Shown here: one piece after another, positions 34,072 to 43,049 of the stretch
How positions within the stretch are numbered: the stretch's first letter is position 1
Layout of the letters: each line of letters begins with the position of its first letter
Source: Amycolatopsis sp.
GTDB taxonomy: Bacteria > Actinomycetota > Actinomycetes > Mycobacteriales > Pseudonocardiaceae
NCBI RefSeq assembly: GCF_025464955.1
Contig: NZ_JAODNM010000093.1
Coordinates: 62,001 to 126,000, forward strand
DNA: 64,000 nt
Direction: 5' to 3'
Made by a program: the position numbers and the translations under genes
Notes under the pieces: model-generated
What the model saw: only the letters and a program-made list of their open reading frames with translations
The model's database searches: none
What the model was told of the DNA's origin: nothing

Positions 34072-35781
34072 GTGACTGCGCGTAACACCACCACTGAAGA
34101 CAGCGACACGGCCACCGACTACGACGTCATCGTCGTCGGCTCCGGGTTCGGCGGCAGCGTCGCCGCGCTCCGGCTGACGGAGAAGGGCTACCGCGTCGCC
34201 GTCATCGAGGCGGGCCGGCGGTTCGCCGACGACGAGTTCGCCAAGACGTCCTGGGACCTCCGCCGCTACCTCTGGGCACCCCAGCTCGGCTGCTTCGGCA
34301 TCCAGCGCATCCACATGCTCTCCGACGTCATGGTGCTCGCCGGCGCGGGCGTCGGCGGCGGCTCGCTGGTGTACGCGAACACGCTGTACCGCCCGCTGAA
34401 GCCGTTCTACGCGGACAAGCAGTGGTCGCACATCACCGACTGGGAGTCCGAGCTCTCCCCGCACTACGACCAGGCCAGCCGCATGCTCGGCGTAGTCACG
34501 AACCCGACGCTGACCCCGTCCGACGTCGTCATGCGTGAAGTCGCGGCCGACATGGGCGTCGCGGAGTCCTTCCACCCGACCCCGGTCGGCGTCTACTTCG
34601 GCAAGCCGGGCGAAAAGGCGCAGGACCCGTACTTCGGCGGCGTCGGGCCCGAACGCACCGGCTGCACCGAGTGCGGCGCCTGCATGACAGGCTGCCGCGT
34701 CGGCGCGAAGAACACGCTGGTCAAGAACTACCTCTACCTCGCCGAGCAGGCCGGCGCGCGGGTCATCCCGCTGACCACGGTCACGGCCGTGCGCCAGAGC
34801 GGCTCCGGTTTCGCCGTCGAGATCCGCAAGACCGGCACCTCGTCGAAGAAGTTCACGCACACGCTCACCGCCGGCAAGGTCGTGCTGGCCGCGGGCACCT
34901 GGGGCACCCAGAACCTGCTCCACGAAATGCGCGACAAGCAGATCCTGCCGAACCTGTCCGCGAAGCTCGGCGAGCTCACCCGGACGAACTCCGAGGCGAT
35001 CATCGGCGCCGCGCGAACCTCGGTCGACCCGGAGCGCAACTTCAGCAACGGCGTCGCGATCACGTCGTCGATCCACCCCGACGAGACCACGCACATCGAG
35101 CCGGTTCGCTACGGCAAGGGCAGCAACGCGATGAGTCTGCTGCAGACCATCGCCACCGACGGGGCGTCGCCGGTGCCGCGCTGGCGCCAGGCCGTCAACT
35201 TCATGCTCAAGCATCCGGTGCAGACGGCGAAGCTGCTCAATGGCTACAAGTGGAGCGAGCGGACGGTCATCCTGCTGGTGATGCAGAGCCTCGACAACTC
35301 GATCACGACCTACACCAAACCCGGGCGCTTCGGCGGGCGCAAGTACACCTCCAAGCAGGGCCACGGCGAGCCGAACCCGAGTTTCATCCCCGCCGGGCAC
35401 GAGGCGAACGAGCGCACCGCCGAGCACATCGGCGGCATGCCGGGCGGCACCTGGGGCGAGATCTTCGATATCCCGTTGACCGCGCACTTCATCGGTGGTG
35501 TCGCGATCGGTACCGATGCCGGCAACGGCGTCATCGACCCGTATCACCGCGTGTTCAACTACCCTGGTCTGTCCGTTGTGGATGGTGCGGCGATCACGGC
35601 GAACCTCGGGGTCAACCCGTCGCTGACCATCGCCGCGCAGGCCGAACGCGCGTTTTCCTTGTGGCCCAACAAAGGCGAGGCCGACACTCGGCCGCCGCAG
35701 GACCAGCCGTACACCCGGCTCACCCCGATCGCACCCAAGAACCCGGCCGTGCCGTCGGCGGCGCCCGCCGCGCTGCGGTAG
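34072..35781 (+). CDS. choD: GMC-family oxidoreductase, ChoD/cholesterol oxidase-like
   Basis: A 569-aa flavoprotein with an N-terminal FAD-binding motif YDVIVVGSGFGGSVAALRLTEKGYRVAVIEAG. It also has the GMC segments GAGVGGGSLVYANTL, NLGVNPSLTIAAQAERA and HFIGGVAIGTD. An internal Cys cluster TGCTECGACMTGCRVGAKNTL (near residue 205) is characteristic of the mycobacterial ChoD group rather than secreted Streptomyces cholesterol oxidases. There is no signal peptide. The place after guaB3 matches M. tuberculosis choD. The true substrate of this group is uncertain; a steroid is only one possibility. Confidence 0.88.
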   Translation: MTARNTTTEDSDTATDYDVIVVGSGFGGSVAALRLTEKGYRVAVIEAGRRFADDEFAKTSWDLRRYLWAPQLGCFGIQRIHMLSDVMVLAGAGVGGGSLVYANTLYRPLKPFYADKQWSHITDWESELSPHYDQASRMLGVVTNPTLTPSDVVMREVAADMGVAESFHPTPVGVYFGKPGEKAQDPYFGGVGPERTGCTECGACMTGCRVGAKNTLVKNYLYLAEQAGARVIPLTTVTAVRQSGSGFAVEIRKTGTSSKKFTHTLTAGKVVLAAGTWGTQNLLHEMRDKQILPNLSAKLGELTRTNSEAIIGAARTSVDPERNFSNGVAITSSIHPDETTHIEPVRYGKGSNAMSLLQTIATDGASPVPRWRQAVNFMLKHPVQTAKLLNGYKWSERTVILLVMQSLDNSITTYTKPGRFGGRKYTSKQGHGEPNPSFIPAGHEANERTAEHIGGMPGGTWGEIFDIPLTAHFIGGVAIGTDAGNGVIDPYHRVFNYPGLSVVDGAAITANLGVNPSLTIAAQAERAFSLWPNKGEADTRPPQDQPYTRLTPIAPKNPAVPSAAPAALR

Positions 35782-35870
35782 CCGTCCGAATTCCGTAAGG
35801 CCGAAGAGACTGTCGCGCGGACTCCGCTGATGTTGTGCTTGGGCGGTTCTCCAAGCGAAAGGGATCCACG

Positions 35871-36578
35871 ATGGCCTACGACTTCAGCGCGCTGAAGGCG
35901 GTCTTCATCAACAGCACGCTCAAATACTCGCCCGAGCCGAGCAATACCGAAGGCTTGATCGAGATCAGCCGCGACATCATGGTCAAACACGGGGTCGAGG
36001 TCGCGGTGGTGCGGGCGCTCGACCACGACATCGCGACCGGCGTGTGGCCGGACATGACCGAGCACGGCGCGTCTTCCGATGCCTGGCCCGCGCTGTACGA
36101 ACAGATCATGGCCGCGGACATCCTGGTGTTGGCCGGCCCGATTTGGCTGGGCGACAACAGTTCCGTGATGAAGCGGGTGATCGAACGGCTCTACGCCTGC
36201 TCTTCGCTGCTGAACGACGCGGGGCAGTACGCGTATTACGGACGGGTGGGCGGTTGCCTCATCACCGGCAACGAGGACGGGATCAAGCACTGCGCGATGA
36301 ACGTCCTCTACAGCCTTCAGCACCTCGGTTACACCATCCCGCCGCAGGCCGACGCCGGCTGGATCGGCGAGGCAGGCCCCGGTCCGTCCTATCTGGACCC
36401 CGGCTCGGGCGGCCCGGAGAACGACTTCACCAACCGCAACACGACGTTCATGACGTGGAATCTGCTGCACCTGGCGTCGATGTTGAAGAACGCCGGCGGG
36501 GTGCCCGCGTACGGAAACCAGCGCGCGTCCTGGGACGCGGGTTCGCGGTTCGACTTCGAGAACCCCGAGTACCGCTGA
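35871..36578 (+). CDS. Flavodoxin-fold NAD(P)H-dependent FMN reductase-like protein
   Basis: The 235-aa protein begins MAYDFSALKAVFINSTLKYSPEPSNTEGLIE. The phosphate-binding loop for FMN is NSTLKYSPEPSNT, and ADILVLAGPIWLGDNSSVMKRVIERLYA is the conserved flavodoxin-like second strand and isoalloxazine loop. GGCLITGNEDGIKHCAMNVLY follows. The family is that of WrbA/iron-sulfur flavoproteins, but there is no Cys cluster. The ATG at 35871 follows AAAGGG. It lies between two flavoprotein oxidases and may supply or recycle reduced flavin; this is inference. Confidence 0.82.
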   Translation: MAYDFSALKAVFINSTLKYSPEPSNTEGLIEISRDIMVKHGVEVAVVRALDHDIATGVWPDMTEHGASSDAWPALYEQIMAADILVLAGPIWLGDNSSVMKRVIERLYACSSLLNDAGQYAYYGRVGGCLITGNEDGIKHCAMNVLYSLQHLGYTIPPQADAGWIGEAGPGPSYLDPGSGGPENDFTNRNTTFMTWNLLHLASMLKNAGGVPAYGNQRASWDAGSRFDFENPEYR

Positions 36579-36660
36579 CCCCATGCGGTTCTGACGAACC
36601 TGGTTCGACACCGCCGGGTGACCTGCGCAACCAGGATGCCCGCTGGGACGTCCTTGGGAT

Positions 36661-38142
36661 ATGACCTTGGACAGAAGGACGTTCCTGCTGGTGGCTGGAG
36701 TGTCAGCGGTGGGTGCCGTCGCGGCGGCGTGCGGTACGTCCGAGTCGACATCGCCGCCGGTCAGCTCGGTGCCGAACACGCCGGTGCCGTCCGCGCCGCC
36801 GTCGACCTATCCGCCGCTGGGGGCGCCGGACTGGAACGCCTTGCGCGCCAAGCTGTCCGGCAAGCTCACCCTGTCGGGTGAAGCGGGCTTTGCGGCGGCC
36901 GCTCGGGTGTTCAACCCGCTGTTCGACGGGCACAAGCCCGCCGCGGTTGCGAGCTGCGCCACGCCGGCGGACGTCCAGGCTTGCGTGGTCGCGGCGGCGT
37001 CGCGGGTACCGATCGCAGCCAGAAGCGGCGGCCACAGTTATGCAGGCTACTCGGCTCCCGATGGCGGGCTCGTTGTCGATGTCGGGCCGATGTCCAAGGT
37101 GGACGTTCAAGGTGAGAACGTCGTCATCGGTGCCGGTGCCCGGCTGAAGGACGTCTACGCCGCGCTCGGCGCCGCCGGCCGTTGCCTGCCCGCCGGATCG
37201 TGCCCGACGGTCGGCATCGCCGGGCTCGCGCTCGGCGGCGGTATCGGCGTGCTCGCCAGGAAGTACGGACTCACCTGTGATCACCTGGTGTCCGCGCAGA
37301 TCGTCACGGCCGACGGCAAACTGCGTACGGCGTCCGCGAGCTCCGAGCCGGACCTGTTCTGGGCGCTGCGCGGGGGCGGCGGCGGCAACTTCGGCATCGT
37401 CACGTCGTTCACCTTCTCCACCGATCAGGCTCCGAGCGTCACGGTGTTTTCGCTGCACTTCCCGTCGGGTTCGGCCGCGAAGGTCCTCGGCGCCTGGCAG
37501 CAGTGGATCGCCGACGCCCAGCCGGAACTCTGGTCGAACGTCACGATCTCCGGTGGTTCCTCGGTCGCGTGCAAGGTGGGCGGCTGCTTTGTCGGCAGTG
37601 CGTCGGAACTTTCGCCGTTGCTGGCCGACCTCGTCGCCAAAGCCGGGGTTTCGCCTTCGACGCGGACAACGCAGCCCAAGACGTATCTCGCCGCGATGGA
37701 GTACTTCTCCGGAAGTTCGAGCAGGCAGACGTTCGTCGCGTCCTCGCGCATCCTGGACCAGCCGCTCGACGACCCGTCGAAGCTCGTCGGCTTGATGACC
37801 GCGCACAAGGGCGTCGACCTGCTGATCGACGGACTCGGCGGCGCGGTCGCGAAACCCTCCCCGACCGATACCGCGTTCTGGCACCGGAAAGCGCTCGCGT
37901 CCATCCAGATCTACAGCCCGGCGACACCCGGAACGCGGGACAGCGCGGCCAAAGCGGTCGCGGACATCGCGTCCGGGCTGGCTGGGATCGGGGCGGGCGG
38001 CGGTTACGTCAACTACCTCGATCCCAGCCTGCCGGACTGGATGAACGCCTACTACGGCGACAACGCCACACGACTGCGTCAGGTCGCCATGAACTATGAC
38101 CAGAACAAGGTTTTCGGTTTCGCGCAGGGGGTTCTCGCCTAG
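36661..38142 (+). CDS. Exported FAD-linked oxidase (berberine-bridge type)
   Basis: The 493-aa protein has a twin-arginine-like signal with lipobox: DRRTFLLVAGVSAVGAVAAAC, so it is probably a Tat-exported lipoprotein anchored at Cys21. A Ser/Pro linker leads to the FAD_binding_4 domain. Both covalent FAD residues of the BBE group are present: His in ARSGGHSYAGY and Cys in GSCPTVGIAGLALGGGIGVLARKYG. The C-terminal BBE motif is YVNYLDPSLPDWMNAYYG. Such enzymes oxidise sugars, alkaloids or other secondary metabolites; the substrate is unknown. The stop overlaps that of the convergent aldehyde dehydrogenase by four bases. Confidence 0.9.
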   Translation: MTLDRRTFLLVAGVSAVGAVAAACGTSESTSPPVSSVPNTPVPSAPPSTYPPLGAPDWNALRAKLSGKLTLSGEAGFAAAARVFNPLFDGHKPAAVASCATPADVQACVVAAASRVPIAARSGGHSYAGYSAPDGGLVVDVGPMSKVDVQGENVVIGAGARLKDVYAALGAAGRCLPAGSCPTVGIAGLALGGGIGVLARKYGLTCDHLVSAQIVTADGKLRTASASSEPDLFWALRGGGGGNFGIVTSFTFSTDQAPSVTVFSLHFPSGSAAKVLGAWQQWIADAQPELWSNVTISGGSSVACKVGGCFVGSASELSPLLADLVAKAGVSPSTRTTQPKTYLAAMEYFSGSSSRQTFVASSRILDQPLDDPSKLVGLMTAHKGVDLLIDGLGGAVAKPSPTDTAFWHRKALASIQIYSPATPGTRDSAAKAVADIASGLAGIGAGGGYVNYLDPSLPDWMNAYYGDNATRLRQVAMNYDQNKVFGFAQGVLA

Positions 38143-39587
38143 AGGTCGATCCCGGTGAACACGGTGACGCGCTCTTCGGTGAGGTCGGTCATCGCGGCGA
38201 GTACGCCTTCGCGCCCCACGCCGGATCCCTTGACACCGCCATAGGTCATTTGGTCCGCGCGGAACGACGGGACGTCACCGATGATCACGCCGCCGACCTC
38301 GAGCTCGGTGGCGGCGTAGAACGCGATGTGGACGTCACGGGTGAACACGCCCGCCTGCAGGCCATACGCGGAGTCGTTCACCGCCGCGAAAGCCGCGTCC
38401 ACGCCGTCCACAATAGACACTGCGAGCACCGGGCCGAAGATCTCCTCGGACCACGCCTTTGCCGTGACCGGAACGTCGGTGAGCAGCGTCGGCTGCACTG
38501 TCGCCCCTGCGCGGGCGCCCCCGGTGAGGAGCTTCGCGCCAGAAGCAACGGCTTCGTCGACCCAGGCCACGATCCGTTCCGCCGCGGCCTCGTCGACGAC
38601 CGGGCCGACGTCGACCTCGGTGTCGTACGGGTCGCCCGTTCGCTGCGCCTCGACGGCTTCCAGCAGCGCCGGGACGAATTCGTCGGCGACCGCGCTGTCG
38701 ACGATCACCCGCTGGACGGCGATGCACGACTGGCCGGCCTGGTAGTTGCCGAAAGTGGCGATCCGGTGTGCGGCGCCCTCGATGTCGGGCCAGTCGCGCA
38801 ACACGACGGCCGCCGCGTTGCCGCCGAGTTCGAGCACGACGTGCTTGCGGGGCGCCGCGTCCGCCAGCGACCAGCCGACCGGGCCGGACCCGGTGAACGA
38901 CACCACCGGCAGCCGCGGGTCGGCGACCAGTGCGGACGTCTCGGCGTTGCCGAGCGGAAGCACGGAGAAGGCACCCTCGGGGAGGTCCGTCTCGGCCAGG
39001 ATCTCGCCCAGGATCAGCGCGGACAGCGGGGTGCGCGGCGCGGGCTTGATGATGATCGGCGCGCCGACCGCCAGCGACGGCGCGACCTTGTGCGCGACGA
39101 GGTTCAGCGGGAAGTTGAAGGGCGCGATGCCGAGTACGGGACCGCGTGGCACCCGGCGCGTCATCGCGAGCCTGCCGTCCCCGGACGGGTCGGTGTCGAG
39201 GCGCTGAAGCTCGCCGCCGGAGAACTTGCGGGCTTCCTCGGCGGCGATGCGGAACACCGACACCGCGCGGCGCACCTCGGCGTCGGCCCACTTCAGCGGC
39301 TTGCCGTTCTCGGCGGTGATGACCTCGGCGAGCTCATCGGCACGCTCGGCGATCCGGCGCGACACGTGGTCGAGCGCGGCCGCCCGCACGTGCGCGGGCG
39401 AACGCCGGAACTCGCCCGCCACCCGTACGGCCGCGGCGACCGCGCGCTCGACCTGTTCGGGTCCGGGCACGGCGACCGTCGCGACTTCGCTGCCGTCGAA
39501 CGGATGCGTCACGACGATCGTGCTGGCGCCTTGTTCCGGGCTACCGGCGATCCAGCAGGGTCGCGGCTCCGGGGTGATCATGTCCAT
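38139..39587 (-). CDS. NAD(P)-dependent aldehyde dehydrogenase
   Basis: A 482-aa ALDH-superfamily enzyme. Key parts are APFNFPLNLVAHKVAPSLAVGAPIIIKPAPRTPLSA (cofactor), FTGSGPVGW, LELGGNAAAV with the catalytic Glu, GQSCIAVQRV with the catalytic Cys, and EEIFGPVLAV. The group is that of lactaldehyde/succinate-semialdehyde/non-phosphorylating GAPDH-like enzymes. The ATG at 39587 is used; ATG 39581 is also possible. The zinc alcohol dehydrogenase lies 72 bp upstream on the same strand, so an alcohol-to-acid pathway is likely. Confidence 0.9.
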   Translation of the reverse strand: MDMITPEPRPCWIAGSPEQGASTIVVTHPFDGSEVATVAVPGPEQVERAVAAAVRVAGEFRRSPAHVRAAALDHVSRRIAERADELAEVITAENGKPLKWADAEVRRAVSVFRIAAEEARKFSGGELQRLDTDPSGDGRLAMTRRVPRGPVLGIAPFNFPLNLVAHKVAPSLAVGAPIIIKPAPRTPLSALILGEILAETDLPEGAFSVLPLGNAETSALVADPRLPVVSFTGSGPVGWSLADAAPRKHVVLELGGNAAAVVLRDWPDIEGAAHRIATFGNYQAGQSCIAVQRVIVDSAVADEFVPALLEAVEAQRTGDPYDTEVDVGPVVDEAAAERIVAWVDEAVASGAKLLTGGARAGATVQPTLLTDVPVTAKAWSEEIFGPVLAVSIVDGVDAAFAAVNDSAYGLQAGVFTRDVHIAFYAATELEVGGVIIGDVPSFRADQMTYGGVKGSGVGREGVLAAMTDLTEERVTVFTGIDL

Positions 39588-39659
39588 ACACACCAACGTA
39601 TCCGGGGTGGGTGTCCGCCATGTGAACACCCACCCGTCCGGGTGTTCCGGCGATCTTCG

Positions 39660-40694
39660 TCAGAAGGCGATGAGGACCTTGAGTGCCTCGCGGTCGGCCA
39701 TCGCCTGGTAGCCGGAGGGGACCTTCTCGATGTCGATGGTCCGGTCGAAGACCTTGCCGGGCTGGATCTTGCCGTCGAGGACGTCGGGGAGCAGGTCCTC
39801 GATGTACTGGCGGGCGGGAGCGACGCCGCCGGTGATGGTGACGTTCCGCATGAACACCGGACCGCCGAGCGGGCCTTCCAGGTACTGCGGGACGCCGACC
39901 CGGCTGATCGTGCCGCCCGCGCGGACGGTGCCGGCGGCCATCTCGATCGCGGGCTTGGTACCGACGCATTCGAGGACGGTGTGGGTGCCCGCGCCCGACG
40001 TCAGCTCGCGCAGCTTCTCGACACCCTCGTCGCCGCGTTCGGCGATGACGTCGGTCGCGCCGAACTCGCGGCCGAGGTCGGTGCGGACGGCGTGGCGGCC
40101 CATCAGCAGGATCCGCTCGGCGCCAAGGCGCTTCGCGGCCAGTACGGCGGAGAGCCCGACCGCGCCGTCGCCGATCACGGTGACCGTGGTGCGTTCGTTC
40201 ACGCCGGCCTTGACCGCCGCGTGGTGGCCGGTCGAAAAGACGTCGGACAGCGTGAGCAGGGACGCGAGCAGCGCGTCGTCCTGCGTCGCGGGCACCTTGA
40301 CCAGCGTGCCTTCCGCCTGCGGGACGCGCACGATCTCGCCCTGGGCGCCGTCGACGCCCCGCGCGCCCCAGACGCCGCCGTGCTCACACGACGTCTGCAG
40401 GCCTTCGCGGCAGAACTGGCAGGTGTTGTCCGAGTACATGAACGGCGCGATGACCAGGTCGCCTGTCCTGACCGCCGAGACGGCCGACCCGGCGTCCTCG
40501 ACGATGCCGAGGAACTCGTGCCCGATCCGGTGGCCGTGTTCGGTGGCTTCCATGCTGCCGTACGGCCAGAGGTCGCTGCCGCAGATGCAGGAGCGGACCA
40601 CGCGCACCACGGCGTCGGTCGGCTGCGCGATCTTGGGGTCGGGAGCGTCTTCGACCCTGACATCGCCGGCTCCGTAGATGACTGTCGCTCGCAT
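39660..40694 (-). CDS. Zinc-dependent alcohol dehydrogenase
   Basis: A 344-aa medium-chain dehydrogenase. The catalytic zinc ligands are in SCICGSDLW and GHRIGHEFLGIVED. The structural-zinc loop is reduced but present (DNTCQFCREGLQTSCEHGG), and the Rossmann motif is VIGDGAVGLSAVLAAKRLGA. The group resembles IMP-dehydrogenase-independent threonine/sorbitol-type dehydrogenases acting on small alcohols. Upstream of the ATG (40694) on its strand is AGGAAGC. It probably works with the adjacent aldehyde dehydrogenase. Confidence 0.9.
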   Translation of the reverse strand: MRATVIYGAGDVRVEDAPDPKIAQPTDAVVRVVRSCICGSDLWPYGSMEATEHGHRIGHEFLGIVEDAGSAVSAVRTGDLVIAPFMYSDNTCQFCREGLQTSCEHGGVWGARGVDGAQGEIVRVPQAEGTLVKVPATQDDALLASLLTLSDVFSTGHHAAVKAGVNERTTVTVIGDGAVGLSAVLAAKRLGAERILLMGRHAVRTDLGREFGATDVIAERGDEGVEKLRELTSGAGTHTVLECVGTKPAIEMAAGTVRAGGTISRVGVPQYLEGPLGGPVFMRNVTITGGVAPARQYIEDLLPDVLDGKIQPGKVFDRTIDIEKVPSGYQAMADREALKVLIAF

Positions 40695-40792
40695 GGGCTT
40701 CCTCTCGTGCGGATGTCTCCCTATGGGAGTACCCCGGACGCCCCGTTTATGCCACCCGGCGCCTGTGTTCTGCGCCTCGCTCCGACCCGCCC

Positions 40793-40974
40793 AAGTGCGT
40801 TTAGCGGGCTAACTGCACTACGTAGGCATGCTAAGGAGCGCGTTTAGCCCGCTAAATGCACTTCAGGGGGTTGCCGCGCCGCCGCCGGAGCCGCCATGCG
40901 GCCACCAGGGCATCGTCTCGCCCGTCCGTTGCTTAGCATGCCTAAGCGCTACAGTTAGCCCGCTAAATGCAGGT
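40793..40974. repeat. Repeat cluster A-B-A and B-A
   Basis: A element 40793-40820 (core TTAGCGGGCTAA), reversed B CGTAGGCATGCTAAG at 40821-40835, and A element 40836-40863 (core TTAGCCCGCTAA). After a 67-bp spacer come B GCTTAGCATGCCTAAGC at 40931-40947 and A element 40947-40974. The cluster fills most of the 362-bp gap between the divergent alcohol dehydrogenase and guaA; about 80 bases before guaA are left for its promoter. Confidence 0.92.
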
Positions 40975-41056
40975 CGGAGGGGTGCGGGCCGGGTGACGCA
41001 GCCCACCTGGGACGATGGAGCGGGGTAGGTCAGCGATCGTCCAGGAGGACCAGCAA

Positions 41057-42616
41057 GTGTCAGATGCCGCCATCGGACCGGTACTCGTCGTCGACTTCGG
41101 GGCGCAGTACGCCCAGCTGATCGCGCGTCGCGTCCGCGAGGCCCAGGTGTACTCCGAGGTCGTTCCGCACACCACCACCGTCCAAGCGATGCTGGCCAAG
41201 AACCCGGCCGCGATCATTCTTTCCGGCGGCCCGTCCAGCGTGTACGCCGAAGGCGCGCCCTCGATGGACCCCGCGCTGGTCGAGGCTGGGGTCCCCATCC
41301 TCGGCATCTGCTACGGCCACCAGCTGCTCGCCCGGGCCCTCGGCGGCACCGTCGAGCCCACCGGCGTCCGCGAGTTCGGCCGCACCGATGTCACCCTGAC
41401 CGGTGACGGCGGAGTGCTGCACCAGGGCCTGCCCGCGCACCAGACCGCCTGGATGAGCCACAACGACAGCGTCACCAAAGCGCCCGAGGGCTCGATCGTC
41501 ACCGCGTCCTCCGAGGGCGCGGCGGTAGCCGGGTTCGAGGACGTCGCGCGCGGCTTCGCGGGCGTCCAGTACCACCCTGAGGTCGGTCATTCGCCGCACG
41601 GCCAGGAGGTCCTGCGCCGCTTCCTGCACGACATCGCGGGCATCACCCCGCAGTGGACGACGGCGTCGATCGTCGACGACCAGGTCAAACGCATTGTCGA
41701 GCAGGTCGGTGACGGCCGCGCGATCTGCGGGCTGTCCGGCGGCGTCGACTCCGCTGTCGCCGCCGCGCTCGTCCAGCGCGCCATCGGCGACAGGCTGACC
41801 TGCGTGTTCGTCGACCACGGGCTGCTGCGCGCGGGCGAACGCACCCAGGTCGAGCGCGACTTCGTCGCCGCCACCGGGGTCAACCTGGTGACCGTCGACG
41901 CGCGCGAGCGGTTCCTCGACGCGCTGGCCGGGGTGACCGACCCCGAGGAGAAGCGCAAGATCATCGGGCGCGAGTTCATCCGCGTCTTCGAGCAGGCCGA
42001 GCGCGACCTCAAGGCGAAGGGTGACTACGAGTTCCTCGTCCAGGGCACGTTGTACCCGGATGTCGTCGAGTCCGGCGGCGGCGCCGGCACGTCGAACATC
42101 AAGAGCCACCACAACGTCGGTGGCTTGCCGGACGACCTGCAGTTCAAGCTGGTCGAGCCGCTGCGGCTGCTGTTCAAGGACGAGGTCCGGAAGGTCGGCC
42201 TCGAGCTCGGCCTGCCGGAGACCATCGTCATGCGCCAGCCGTTCCCCGGGCCTGGCCTCGGCATCCGGATCATCGGCGCGGTCGATGCCGAGCGGCTCGA
42301 GATCCTGCGCAACGCCGACGCGATCGCCCGTGAGGAACTGACCGCGGCGGGGCTGGACAACTCGATCTGGCAGTGCCCGGTGGTGCTGCTCGCCGACGTC
42401 CGCAGCGTCGGCGTCCAGGGCGACGGACGCACCTACGGTCACCCGATCGTGTTGCGTCCGGTGTCCAGCGAGGACGCGATGACGGCAGACTGGACGCGCT
42501 TGCCGTACGAGGTCCTCGAGCGCATCTCGACCCGGATCACGAACGAGGTCGCCGAGGTCAACCGCGTGGTCCTCGACGTCACGAGCAAGCCGCCGGGCAC
42601 CATCGAATGGGAGTAG
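41057..42616 (+). CDS. guaA: GMP synthase (glutamine-hydrolysing)
   Basis: The enzyme aminates XMP to GMP, completing the guanine branch started by guaB. It has 519 aa from GTG 41057 after AGGAGG. The class I glutaminase domain has GGPSSVYAEGAP, ILGICYGHQLLARALGG with the catalytic Cys, and YHPEVGHSPHG. The ATP pyrophosphatase domain has the P-loop GLSGGVDSAVAAALVQ. The dimerisation domain has RQPFPGPGLGIRI and ends DVTSKPPGTIEWE. Confidence 0.97.
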   Translation: MSDAAIGPVLVVDFGAQYAQLIARRVREAQVYSEVVPHTTTVQAMLAKNPAAIILSGGPSSVYAEGAPSMDPALVEAGVPILGICYGHQLLARALGGTVEPTGVREFGRTDVTLTGDGGVLHQGLPAHQTAWMSHNDSVTKAPEGSIVTASSEGAAVAGFEDVARGFAGVQYHPEVGHSPHGQEVLRRFLHDIAGITPQWTTASIVDDQVKRIVEQVGDGRAICGLSGGVDSAVAAALVQRAIGDRLTCVFVDHGLLRAGERTQVERDFVAATGVNLVTVDARERFLDALAGVTDPEEKRKIIGREFIRVFEQAERDLKAKGDYEFLVQGTLYPDVVESGGGAGTSNIKSHHNVGGLPDDLQFKLVEPLRLLFKDEVRKVGLELGLPETIVMRQPFPGPGLGIRIIGAVDAERLEILRNADAIAREELTAAGLDNSIWQCPVVLLADVRSVGVQGDGRTYGHPIVLRPVSSEDAMTADWTRLPYEVLERISTRITNEVAEVNRVVLDVTSKPPGTIEWE

Positions 42617-42651
42617 GGCGCTGACCTGCGTCGCAGCGGTGCAAGCCCCTG

Positions 42652-42696
42652 AGCTGCAGTTAGCGGGCTAAATGTAGCGCTTAGGCATGCTAAGGA
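42652..42696. repeat. Repeats A and reversed B
   Basis: A element 42652-42679 (core TTAGCGGGCTAA, degenerate right arm ATGTAGCG), joined to B read in reverse (GCTTAGGCATGCTAAGG) at about 42679-42696. This is the last copy in the window; none was found from 42.7 to 64 kb. Confidence 0.9.
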
Positions 42697-42700
42697 ACGG

Positions 42701-42732
42701 CGAAGGCCCCCGGAGGGATCCGGGGGCCTTCG
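42701..42732. terminator. Hairpin terminator after guaA
   Basis: Perfect 13-bp arms CGAAGGCCCCCGG / CCGGGGGCCTTCG around AGGGAT. It lies between the convergent guaA and small membrane gene and can act on either. It directly adjoins the repeat pair. Confidence 0.8.
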
Positions 42733-42803
42733 TGGTGAGTGGGGGTGGGTGAGTGGAGCGGTGGGGGTGGAGCGGTGGGGGTGGAGCAGGAGCGGGAGTG
42801 GGG

Positions 42804-43049
42804 TCAGGGGGTGCGGTGGGGGCGGAAGGATGCGGCGAGCATCATCACGCCGACCAGCACCGCGCCCCCGGCGAGGATCCACCGCAGGTCGAACGTCGGC
42901 AGCCACGACACCCCATCGGTCAGCGCGTACGCCGAGACCAGCAGTGTCGCGATCCCGATGATCAGGGTGAACACGTCCACCCCTCGGCGACGGTCCGGAG
43001 CTTGAGACGCGGGCTCGTCGTAGTCGTACTCATATCCGTTGTCAGCCAC
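42804..43049 (-). CDS. Small two-pass membrane protein
   Basis: The 81-aa protein from GTG 43049 reads VADNGYEYDYDEPASQAPDRRRG, then two hydrophobic segments (VFTLIIGIATLLVSAYALTDG and WILAGGAVLVGVMMLAASF) and a short tail. The start overlaps the end of the PspC-domain gene by 8 bp, so the two are coupled. Unknown function; probably an accessory of the PspC envelope-stress module. Confidence 0.75.
   Translation of the reverse strand: MADNGYEYDYDEPASQAPDRRRGVDVFTLIIGIATLLVSAYALTDGVSWLPTFDLRWILAGGAVLVGVMMLAASFRPHRTP

Noticed and set aside
38250..40847. 865-codon forward open frame opposite the aldehyde and alcohol dehydrogenase genes
   Set aside because: It is the high-GC shadow of two clear reverse-strand enzymes; its translation is Arg/Gly/Val-rich without any motif, and it runs into repeat elements.
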